Shown piece by piece: positions 1 through 12,300 of a stretch of 27,844 bases of DNA. Numbering within the stretch: position 1 is the first letter of the stretch; the number at the start of each line of letters is the position of its first letter. The notes beneath the pieces were generated by a model that was not told where the DNA came from, did no database searches, and saw only the letters and a program-made list of their open reading frames with translations. The stretch covers positions 24,855 to 52,698 of the forward strand of contig NW_003138373.1 in the NCBI RefSeq assembly GCF_000003605.2, given 5' to 3'. Made by a program: the position numbers and the translations under genes. Source of the stretch: Saccoglossus kowalevskii. Its lineage: Eukaryota; Hemichordata; Enteropneusta; Harrimaniidae.

Positions 1-55
1 TAATTTGTTAATTATGATTCTTATTATTCTAATTTTAATGTGTGTTTTTTTATAG

Positions 56-351
56 TTAAGTGACATATTATTATCTCCTACTTTTATGTGTTCTACATTC
101 GGCAGTACTTGCATTGATGAGAATACTGTGATTAAAAAAAATCTTTTTCTTGATTTAGTTCCCAGTCATGGTCAAACTATTCATAATCAGAAAACTACAT
201 TTACACGGCGATGGGATAAAGTTATATCAGTATTTGATTCAGAGAGAACCACTAAAGGTAGTCTACCACATGATGTGCCTGAAGGATGTGCACCAAGTTT
301 GATGTTTGAGTCAAGATTTGAATCGGGTAATCTTAGACAAGCAAGAAGAAT
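56..351 (+). CDS. AGBL2/AGBL3-like: Carboxypeptidase exon 1 of window (N-terminal domain)
   Basis: The acceptor is a T-rich tract ending TATAG at 55; the donor is AAT|GTAAGT at 351/352. It is read in phase 0 and leaves two bases of a split Ile codon. It encodes about 98 residues ending in [19 protein letters not shown], the conserved entry to the CCP N-terminal domain. The first ~70 residues are variable and not recognisable. The true start codon is upstream of the window; ATG at 86 is in frame but is probably an internal Met. Confidence 0.85.
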
Positions 352-3300
352 GTAAGTACAACTACTGTTATTATATAGAAATGACGTCACTAAATGTAAC
401 TATTCATTCAAGCAGTAATTTGATTCAAACAAACAAACGGGAAAACCTGTATTTTGACAGGCATATTTATAATTGTTGTAGTATTGACATTTGCTATCCA
501 GTACTGTCTTTGTACATTCTTTTCAGCATTTTTTTAATAACCGGCGTCATACTCATGAATTGATGCAATTGCTACTAATTATTATCTTTTAAATGTTGTC
601 TATTTATTTCCACAATACAGTGATTTTTATATAGACATGAATGTTTTTTTTTAATATAAAATGTTTTCTAAATTTCAAATGATGGTTAAAAACAACCAAT
701 CACAACACATTATGAATACATGGCAGTAAACCATCTAATGATTGAAGGAAACCTGCAAAGACTCATGGGTAATGAGTGTTAGCAAATAACTTCTATAGCT
801 AAAAAAACATGTTCTTTTGACTTAAAAGAAGTGTGAAGGTCTTCTAGGTGAATTTTTGTTATAAATCCTGATATCTTATAAATTTATTATAAAAAAACAT
901 TCACGCTTTCATGAAATTCACTGTAACAAAATTTGTGATTTTCAGAGGACAGTTTGAGTATGAGCTAGTACTGAAGACAGATTTATACACAAATAGACAC
1001 ACACAGTGGTTTTATTTTAGAGTACAACGTATGCGTCCTGGAGTCACCTATAAATTTAATATTGTCAATTTACTTAAGAGGGATAGTTTATACAACCATG
1101 GTAAGTGGGTCTAATTTATGCTTACATGTTGTGTGAAATGGTTTTAACCTTCTCATCACAAATTCACAAAATAGTCCTGTTTGGGACAAAAAAGCTACAT
1201 TTTTTGAATAAAAACTGTTGGCTACAAAATTAGGGTTTATTGAAGAAACATAAGAAAAAAGTGCAGACAAATTTGGGCGAGAAAGTCTGGTGGTGAAAAA
1301 GTTAATATTGTGTGGCACAATTTGAACTAAACCAGAAATGGTTTGATTTGTATAGTTTTTATCAAATCACATTATTTACCTCTGAACTTTATTTTGGGTG
1401 GAAAAGATGCAGGAAATAAAGGTGCAGGGAAATACCCATCACATACATCCTCTTTGTGACTCAAGCAAAGTAAACTGAAAGCATATTTACATTGTCTAGA
1501 TCTATATCAGCAAATTTATTTTTGTTTTTTTATACTTTCATTATAGGTATGAGACCATTATTGTATTCAGAGAAAGTAGCACAAGACAAGAGTGTTGGTT
1601 GGCTAAGATCTGGACATCATATAAGTTACTCACGCAATTATAATTTAACAAGAAACCCATTACTACATTCTGAAATGGTGTATTATGTCCTAGAATGGCA
1701 AATGGTAAGATAGCACATAGAGTGTTTTCTATTTGCTATACTGTTATTGACATTTTGATGGTTAGAATGATCATTGTACTTAATACTTGATGAAATTTTT
1801 GGTTCCTATGATGCTGAATGCATACAAGTAAATAGTTCTTTGATGGTAATAGGGTGATTTTATGATCCGTCAGTCATTAGACCTTTTGCACGTTTGGTAT
1901 TTTGATCACAATTCCTAGATATTGGCAGCCATGCTAGTGCTTTTTTACATGTATCTATATCTCTGATATGTACAATGTTATAAGGTTGAGCATTAATTAC
2001 ATCACATGCAAAGATTCCTTTACTGCTGTTGTCCCTCAGCAATGTTCTGGAACAAACACATAAGATAAGATAATTCTTTATTACTACCGTAAAGAAACAT
2101 TTCATTTCTAGTTTGGTTAAAAAGTGTAATAAAGTTTTAAATTTTAATTGTTGAACTAAAAGTTTAATAATGATAAAATCACATAGATTCCAAGATGTTA
2201 CTATTATCTCGTCTTTGTACACGAATACAGAATATATTGCTTGTATCTCACTAACATTTCTTGTATTTTCAAAGGCAATTTTTAGATGCTATAATCAGAA
2301 TTCAATATTTTTGGTACAAAACTGAAATTCTAACATCTTTATGTGGATGTTTATAAATCATATGACTAGGTTACTAATAATTTAAATTATTTATAGTTAA
2401 CTTCAATTGTTGTTATGGTTACAGGAGTTTCCAGCTGAACACGACACCTGTTATCTTGCCCATTGTTACCCGTATACATTTACTGATCTCAAAGAACATA
2501 TAGAATGTCTTGTATCAAATCCACATAAAAAGAAATATATCAAAAAAGAAGTTATGTGTGAAACTAAAGCTGGTAATAGCTGCTTTCTTTTGACCATCAC
2601 TTCACCTGAAGGTATGTTTTATCACTGTATTTACTTTTACAATGATTATCAGACATTTAAATTGAAATGTTAAATCATACAAAGTACCAGGATGTATGAC
2701 CTTTGGGTCAAGTTAAACCATACAAAGTACCAGGATGTATGACCTTTGGGTAAAGTTAACCATACAAAGTACCAGGATGTATGACCTTTGGGTCAAGTTA
2801 AACCATACAAAGTACCAGGATGTGTAACCTTTGGGTTAAGTTAAACTATACAAAGTACCAGGATGTATGACCTTTGAGTAAAGTTAACCATAAAAAGTAT
2901 CTCACTATTACCTTGAGATCAAGACCCTACAAAGTCTACTGACCAAACTGCTTTAATGTCATAATAAAAAATATACATTTGATTTTCTGTTCTCAATGAC
3001 AAATAAAGCTTAACATTACACTCTACATTACTTTAAAACCATTTATTTTTGATTTTTTGAGCAATTTAAGTGTTTTTTTCTAATATTACATACTTGGCAG
3101 AGAAACAATGAGTTCTATTCGCTCATGTGCATTTACTTTAGCAAATTTTACTCATCAGTGTAAATAGCAAATTAAAAACCAATGAATAATTTAGAATACT
3201 AGACAACAATGCTTTTCAAGTCCTTAGTGCTACATGCAATTTGATTTCTCTTATTTCAAGTTGATATCTGCCAGTACAGTAAGTTCATAACATGTATTTC

Positions 3301-6300
3301 TAGAATCTATACAAAACCTTATGAACTATTCACATCTACAAACACCCAACGATGTAGACAATGACAATTTGTTTTTATCTCATTTAGATAAAAATCGTGA
3401 TGAGCAAAAAAAAGGAGTTGTTGTATCAGCACGAGTGCATCCTGGTGAGACAAACTCAAGCTGGATGATGAAAGGATTACTGGAATTCCTAACTAGTAAT
3501 GATACTAGTGCCAAGGTAAATATTCATTCATTTGTTTGTTTTTTTGTTTGTTCATTCATTCATTCATTCATTCATTCATTCATCCATCCATCCATCCATC
3601 CATCCATCCATCCATCCATCCATCCATCCATCCATCCATCCATCCATCCATCCATCCATCCATTCATTCATTCATTCATTCATTCATTCATTCATCATTT
3701 AAACTATATAACAAAATAAATACTCAATAATTATGCTAATAATGGTATTTGATTTCAAATGCCAAGAAAATGTGTTATTTCTACTCACTTCACTTATAAA
3801 AAATAATTTCCATACCCCAGAAACATCAAGGCAAGGTTAGTATGTAGTTCTGTCATATTACAATATAATTTTATCCCGTTCTTCATTTGTACCAAGCAAA
3901 ACTACAATGTAATATTGTATGTGGTAGGAATCCAATCGTATCACTGAATAATAGTGTAATAACATCTACCGGTAAATATTGAAATATCATTACATACATG
4001 TAAGACACAAGAGGACAATAATGAAATATATATTCTGAAAGCTAATGTTTACATTGCAGGAATTGAGAAGAAATTTTGTATTTAAGATAGTACCAATGCT
4101 GAATCCTGACGGTGTGATAGTAGGCAATTATAGATGCTCTTTGGCTGCCAGAGATCTCAATAGGAACTATCGACATCCAAAGAAAGAGTCTTTTCCAACA
4201 ATATGGCATACGAAGTCAATGTTAGAAGACTTTGCAAAACAACATGAGGTAAGATTAAAACTAAATACATTGTTTGTTTCACCTATTCAAGTGCTACAGT
4301 TGTGCAGCGCGTGTTTGAATTTAAACAATGTATTTTGCATAGATATGCATTGTATATGTCGATATAAGACGCTATCGAACACAACACGTTTTGACAACTC
4401 CATCGCTTTAAAGTTCTGCAGTCTTTGTGCAGTGTGCATTCAAATTTCATGTTAACAACAATGTTTTTAGATAGCATGGGACCCATGGGAAACATTACGT
4501 GTCATGAAGACAACAATAATAATATACTTTCATTTATTCAAATTTGAAATTTTGCAAATCAGGGCTCACTTATATTCAACAATTGATGACTTTTATATGT
4601 CTGTTATTTAAATTATTCTGCAAAGTAATTTTTGAAAGCCATTCAAAACTGATTGATTACTGCTATTGATTTGTAACAGTAATAGATTGATACTTTTGTA
4701 GCGGTAATCCAAATGTCAAACTGATTTCAAACCGAGAGAAAATCTGACAGTTTTATATACTGTATTTATCACATACATGGATTGAAATTACTGTAACCGC
4801 TTTAATTATTCATTATTACAGATGGTTGTTTACTGTGATTTACATGGTCATAGTCGTAAACACAATGTATTTATTTATGGCTGTAACTCTGGAATGAAAG
4901 GAGAAGGTGGCGCTGCTTCATTTTTACAGGATAGACTATTCCCATGGATGATGTCAGTCAAGGTATGAAGGTTGTTTCATAGAATCAAAATAGTAGATGT
5001 ATACTCTTCTTTCTATTGTAATTATTTAACCTTTTGAGTGCTAAATTTTTTTTCGCTTAAATTCGGGTAAATTTGTTCACATTATCTGTAATATTTACTG
5101 AATTCAATCTTAATTTTGAAACAAAAGGACAAAATGTGACATAACATCTAGTTTTTGTTCAAAAAATTTGAAATTTTTGAAAGATTTCACGTGAAAAAGA
5201 GCAGACTATAAATAGAACTATTTTGTGGATGGTGACAGAAGTTGACTTTGACACTCATCAAATGGATTCTCTCTCCAAATGGATACTAATGGGGTAAAAT
5301 GTTAACAACTAAATGAATACTTGATTGATCATTATCATAAATGTATGTCATGTGACATATGTACTGTTTACTCCTCTGGTAGCACAATTGTAAAGATTAT
5401 TTTGACTCTGTATGAAAAAAGATGACAAAACAATTGTGAAAAATACTACTTGTTTTAGATTTATTATTTGAATGTTGGAATAAGACCAGTGGTATCATAG
5501 ATTAAAAACTCATCATTGGATGATACCATGACAGTATTGACTCGGTTTTATTTGGGAATCTCGTCTTGCAGGCACCCGATAAGTTTTCCTTCAGAGGATG
5601 TAAATTTCAAGTGAAGAAATGCAAAGAATCTACGGGTAGAGTTGTTATGTGGAGACAGCTTGGTATCAGTAATAGCTTTACAATGGAAGCAACATTCTGT
5701 GGTAGCAAAAACCTACTAAGGTAAACCGGTATTGCATCATTATTTAGACTAAAATAGATTGAGATGTTAAAAAAAAACTAGAAAAAAAGTTATGAACTTT
5801 TAACAAATACATGCACTGATCAGAAGTAATTTTTTAGAAATAAATGTAAAATATGGATTTTTAACTAGCATTCACACATTGTTATCGATATGGCTTCTAT
5901 GAACGGTCAACAGCATATAAAAAATATTGCTTCATGACAGTGTGTGGCATGTACACTGCATATTAAGATAAGGTTGTCAACAGGACTGTAACTAACAGGT
6001 CACTATGTCTTACTACATGCATTTTAAAATTGTTTGACAGTATATGTCTTTTAAACATCGCCCTCAGTGTTGAATATCAGCCAGAAGTAGAATGAAGAAC
6101 TTGAATTCATTTCGTACAAATCAGCCACCATCTTAAAAGTTCTGTTATTTCAAATTCCACTGTTCTCACAAATTTTGTTTTTATTTCCAGTGCTGAACCC
6201 CCACGTCATTTTACCAGTAAGGATTTTGAATCAATGGGTAAACACTTCTGTGAGGTTGTATTGGACTATACCAAGGCAAAGGAAAACAAGAGGTAACATC

Positions 6301-9300
6301 TCATACATTTACTTTTTATTATTTAGTTATCGTTGTAGCATAATTTGTAAAAAACTGTGATAATTTATTTTCAAAGAACTTTGTATCATATCTGCTTTCT
6401 TTTTTTATGACTAATTGTTCGTATAGTGTCATTATTTCTGTTTGATCTCCATTTGTGTATTATTTGCAATTCAGTTTTGTACAAGTGTTCTAATAAATTG
6501 TAAAAATTGTTTATTATCAATAATGTTTCCAGTCAGTTTAGTCTAAACTAAATCTAAATTGGTGGAATATTCCACTTGAATTTTATATTTTTTCTATCAT
6601 TTCTCAAAAATTTTGGATCAAAGTGACAACATTTCCTGTTTGCTGTCTTAATCAACGTTTTTGGGAAAAATATAGAAAAAATGATGCATGTTTGTTTTTT
6701 AAAGGTGACAAAAACTTTAATGCTCCAAGGGTTAAAGGTTACTGGTAACAACTGTAAAATACTTTGTTTTCGCTGAATGTATGTGAGAATGGATGTTAGT
6801 GAAAATAAAATCCAGCAAATATACCTTTTTTCTATATTTTACACTCAAGTCATCACAAATCAGTGACAATTAACAATTAATCAAAACACCAACAAAAATC
6901 AGTAAGGATTAATCCCAAATTAAATATTTTACAGTAGTGTTTCTCTATATGTATGGAAAATGAACATTTTTTTTTTATTCAAACCTTTTTATTCAACACT
7001 GAAACTTGATCAAAAATACAGAAACAAATGAGAATGCATGCATGACATATTTTGAATCAATTATAATAAGGTTTGCATTTCTAGGAAGCATATGTACATG
7101 TCAATTCGATATCCATTCTTCAATCAGACCTTTGTAGGTTTCACTCCACATTTAGAATATCTCAGATTCAGTATTTTATGATGAACACTAAGCAGTTTTG
7201 AGATGAAGTCAGCTGTGTCTAATACTGTTCAATAATTCCTGCTAGAAATTTCCCGATTTCAGGATTACATTGTATTTGTGAAGACAAAATTACATGGAAG
7301 TAATTGACAATCTGTGTTTTCGGACTCAAGAGAAATCTTCACTGCTAGAAAAATTTGCAAAGTATTTTTTAGTATTATGATTCAGTTTCAGTTTGGAGAC
7401 ATTTGTGTACTATTATGATAATGATAAGTTTAAAACTAGAAATTTTCAGCTTTTCTCTACTTTGAGTAACAAGAATGGCTGTATATGTAAATGAGATGTG
7501 ATTTTCATGTTATAGTTTATTGAGAGTTTAATTGGGGTGTGATACCTATATCAACCTTCTTTCAGACACCCATATTATAGTCCCTTCAATTGTAGACTAC
7601 CCATCATGCAATGCTCTTCCCTTCTTGCTTTTATATCTTGCAACTTGTAGAGTCAAGAGAGATAGCAGGTAAACATGCCAATGTCTTTTCTACTCAACAA
7701 CAATGTAGAAAATAGATAATCAGGATTATCAGTGTTCTCAAGAATTTCTAATGACAATCTTGCCACTGTCAGTTCATTAAACATTTTGTATTTTCAAAAT
7801 GAGTGCAATAAATACTAAACTCTAAATTCTATTTTATGCAAATAATCTTGACAACACTCTTACCTGTGCCCGCAATGCTAATAGCCATGAGTGTTTCATT
7901 TCTGCTTATCACCTCAAGAGGGCAGTAGCTACCGAAAGTAGCCACAATCAAGATAATGAAAGGAGAACACTCCCTGGCAACTGTACATCATCTTGCATGT
8001 TTATTTAATCAATTTATAATTATAAATACTACCTATAGTATGTTGCATGCTGAGACAGACATAATGTTCTACTTTATATGGTACAGGGACTACTGCATGA
8101 GCGGATGATGTTACTGACTAGTTATGGATATATGTAAATGCATGATATAACATACATATACAAATAGGATGTTTGCATGGATGGAAATGTTATTAGCTCA
8201 ACTTAATTTAAATTTTTTTTTCAAACTTTTTAAAACTGTTCGTTAAGCAAACTGAGAGAATATTTTGTGCGTGTATGTATTACACTGTAATTGGCTGATT
8301 GTTCATATTCATCTTTCTGTTACATTTTTGTTTTTTATTTATCATGTATAAATTATTTTTTTTCAATTATTCATGTGACTAAATCAGGATTAGAAAATCT
8401 TTTTCTAACAATTTTTTATATGATTCTCAACACTAACTGAATATTTTTTACTCATATTTTTGTTCTCCAGTCTTTACTCAGAATTAATATTAGAATTGAC
8501 AAGACAGCTGACTCATCAGATATTAGAGAAGAGAGGCATGTTGCCGCCCTCTATGCCAGATTTCTCTTCCAGGTTGAGTGATTCTGATAGTGATAATGAA
8601 AAACGAGGTTAGTATTTGTTGATGTCCTGTAGAGAGCGCTTTATGTGTTACAGCTTGTGACACATTTGTCATGTTGATGATGTATGCATGTTTTGTGCAG
8701 GAGATGAAATCTTGTGTGTGAGGACACCAACTCTCATATTTGGACTGTACATTTGTTAGTACATGCCTCTCAGTCAATATTATATAAAACACTCACAAAA
8801 CAATCATTAACAGTTAACAAGATGTAGTCAAAATTTGGTAAGCGTCATCACCATGAATAACTATTCGCTGCATATCAACTACCAATACAGTATCCATTTG
8901 GCCACATGATATCCTTAATGTTCCTGTTCTTAAGCCTTATATCAGATAATAATGACACGTGTGTACTAAATATATTATGCATAGCCATTCCCTGTAAACT
9001 AGTGCGTGATTCTGGGCTTTTGTTTTGTAATAACACAACTATACCAAACAAAAGCAAATTAAATGATAATATTAACAGGAAAAAATGTAAAACAAGAGAA
9101 ACAAGATGACAACAGTAAGACAAGGCAGCCACCTAGAGCTATCTTACCAAAGAATTTACTGGATTTTGGCAGTAAACAGTCTGCTATACAGATGCTGGAT
9201 GATATGTCGGCTGAAACCATTGATAGTTGTATTAGGATATTGGAGGATTTGGATATCACTAAAGCATTTAATGAATCTGAGTAAGTCGCATGTTAACCAA

Positions 9301-12300
9301 ATGTATGATTGTATTAGTTTAAAAGAAGACAGCAGTCATCATGCAATGCCTGATTGAATTTCATGTAAACAAACATTGCTTTTACAGGCGTTATATACAT
9401 TGCTATTAGTCCCACATCAAACATGATATGGTGTGATAAGTACAAAGACAATACAGTTGTGTACTCACATACTATGCACTATTCTCATAATCCTATTATT
9501 ATATGTTTGAAACTCAGGAATGAGAAAAGTGGTGAAAATAAGTAGAACATCCTTACAATGAACTTCATCTTGAACTATGCTGCCTTGCTTTGCTGGAAAT
9601 ATCACATAATTGTTTCTTACATGTGATACCACATTTAATACTGTAAAATTACTTCACATAAAAAACTTGACTTTTATTGTAAAATATATGCAAGTAACTG
9701 ATACTTGTGTTTCTTGACAGTTCCAGCGACAGTGACAGTGAACCAGAACCGGAATTACCTCCTGAACCGGATGATGACACCGAAAAGAAACATAAAAAGA
9801 AGAAAAAGAAAAAGAAGAGATCAAAGAGTGTACCTGTAAGTGATCATCTCTCAATGTCAGTTATAGAGGGCGCTATCACTTCTAGACACAACTTTATTTC
9901 TATTGATGAACTTGTACATTTTGATTCAAACCATCAAATTAACATCTTTGATTCCTGCTATATGTGCCTTCAGTATCTATAGTTAAATAGGTGTTATGGC
10001 ATGTGGCAACAAAGTATTATGCGTAATGGCAACACTTCATTATATTTGTTTCTAATAATGATCAATATCTTCATGGCAAATTTGAATTAAAGACCCTGTT
10101 TACCATCCCTGGGACTATACTTAATTTCTATTGTTTGTATTGTGTTTATTTATCAGTTTTGTCTGTGTTAGCATTTTTGTGTTTTGGGTCTCAATGAGAA
10201 AATGAACTTATTCAATATATTCTGTGCACATATGGGATCCTTTTTGTACTTAAGTGTATGTCCGGGAATCAGAGTATGGGGTTAATACTATCCCTGGATC
10301 TATGGTAACCTTACAAATCATTTGGGCCATCAATACTACTATAAAATGTTGATTTTTCGTCACTTTTGTCATCATGATTTGAGGATGTTCTTACAAGGAC
10401 ACAATCTTCAAGAAGATCGCTGTGATCATCTTGAGGAATTCACTGAAATGTTCACTGCTAACAAAATTGTAGGAGTCCCACAATTTGCAATTTGTCTCTG
10501 ACAAAACTAAAGATTTGTGCTATAAGTAGTAGCACATATGCTGAAATGAATTCCAAAAGGGTTTTCTATTTGTTCTTTTTGGTTAATATGTGATGAAATA
10601 CAGCATGTACCGGTATATGTGGCTGTATAAATCACTACATTGGTTTAGATTTAATTATTACTCATATGAATATTACTTTAAGTATTGAATTACTAAGCTG
10701 AGAATAACACCACCTTGGCCCAATAATTGATCCTATTAGTGTGTGTATTATTTATATCCACAAGTGTTTCTTAAAAAGTGTATTTTTATAGTAATTATGC
10801 CCATTACTTATAAAATCATCAATTTTATTAGTTTTCTAAGTGTAAAAATACTGTTTTTAAGAAGCATTAATGTGTGTTGTTTTGTTTTATATTGTTTTTC
10901 AACAATGTTTATTTGTTGGTGTGTTTTAATGCATGTAAACAGGATGGTAGCCATGAATCAACTCCTGCTTCATTACATCATGTACAACCTGTAAGTCAAC
11001 AACTCAGTTCCCACCTCATAACATAGCATAACAGTTTGCATTCCAGATTTGGCTAGATTAGATTATTAGCCGGTAACAAAAATAACGCAGCTTTAGTAAA
11101 TGCTTTTAGTTGTAAATAGTAATTCTTTCATTTCATTTCATTTCATTGGAGTATTTTTTCAATTGAAACTGAAATATTGAAAAATATTTTGCTAAATGAC
11201 ATGCTTTTTATTTCTGTGAAAAAATATTCCATTGATAATTAATAATTTCTTGTACTAGTTTAAAAATTCTTTTTTTATTTCTAAATTGTAGTATATATGC
11301 ATTAATTATTATGCTTACTTAATGCCTAATTTTGTATAGGCAGCTTATTGTGATTTTTTTATCTAATAACTTAATATTATGTAATTTTCATATCTTTAAT
11401 GTGGATGAAATTATGGAAAAATGTGATTTCTTGATTTTTACTTTCTAAAAAAAAACCCCATATAATCTTTGTACAGACTCATTCCTCAAGATAATTGATC
11501 AGTTGGGGTAGGAAACTTTATAATGGTGATTGGTAGTGAAAAAGATCTCAGGGAACAACAGTTAGCTTCTTGGGTTGAATTACCTAGCAAACATCTGCAG
11601 CTAGAGATGATGTTTTCACCTTGAACACAATACTCATCAACTTTTTTAACCTTTTCACCACCAAACATTATTGTCCAAATGTTTCCGCACTTTGTTCTTA
11701 TATTCTCCAATATTTCTGGATAGGAACCCTAATTCTGTAGCCAAAAGACAAAATTTGAGTCAATTTTTAGTTTTGTTCCAATTTTCTGAAAGAAAAAGCA
11801 GACTATAAACTTAGGCGAGGGTTCTCCGAACTCCGGTCAGTCAAAATGACTATTTTGAACTGTAGGCATTAATCAGCGATTCTGCCGGTGACGGAGACGG
11901 AAGCCCCATGACCTCAAGATTCTTTTACCCCTTACGTCACGAACCCACGTGGCCGAGGCCACCTGGACGGAAAGAGTGTGGAGGTTGGGGGAGACCCGGA
12001 GTCTATGGTGGGTATGAACTATGTGAATAGGCGGGAAATGTAGGCCGTGTAGGTGGAATCCCTGTTCGCCCGCTCAGATAAGGCTTTCGTATGTGCAGGT
12101 CTACTGAGAGCCTCTATGCGTGGAAGTGATGCCTGCTGGGCTCGTTGGTAGTGCGCTGTCTGGTTGGGACGGTAGGTCCGGTATGTCCGGAAGCACTGCT
12201 GGCGCTTCGACTAGCATTTCCAACAGAAGTGGAAACTAGGCCTTGCTTGGCCAATTGGGTGCAACCCATGATAATATGCGGGTGTGCACCTGTCGGAAGT

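Larger units (their letters stand above)
4963..5571. other. Intron holding a TTAA-flanked repeat and a short inverted repeat
   Basis: It contains the 280-bp element at 5026-5305 and the pair TGGTATCAT...ATGATACCA near 5488-5526. The acceptor is TCGTCTTGCAG. Confidence 0.65.

Noticed and set aside
187-390. Minus-strand open frame over exon 1
   Set aside because: A shadow of the real exon in the opposite strand.
3536-3730. Ser-Ile-His-Pro repeat protein across the tetranucleotide array
   Set aside because: It lies after a good splice donor and is translated microsatellite.
9866-9875. AGAGGGCGCT as a CTCF site (also near 16160 and 24883 in variant form)
   Set aside because: The upstream CCAC half of the motif is missing, so the match is weak.
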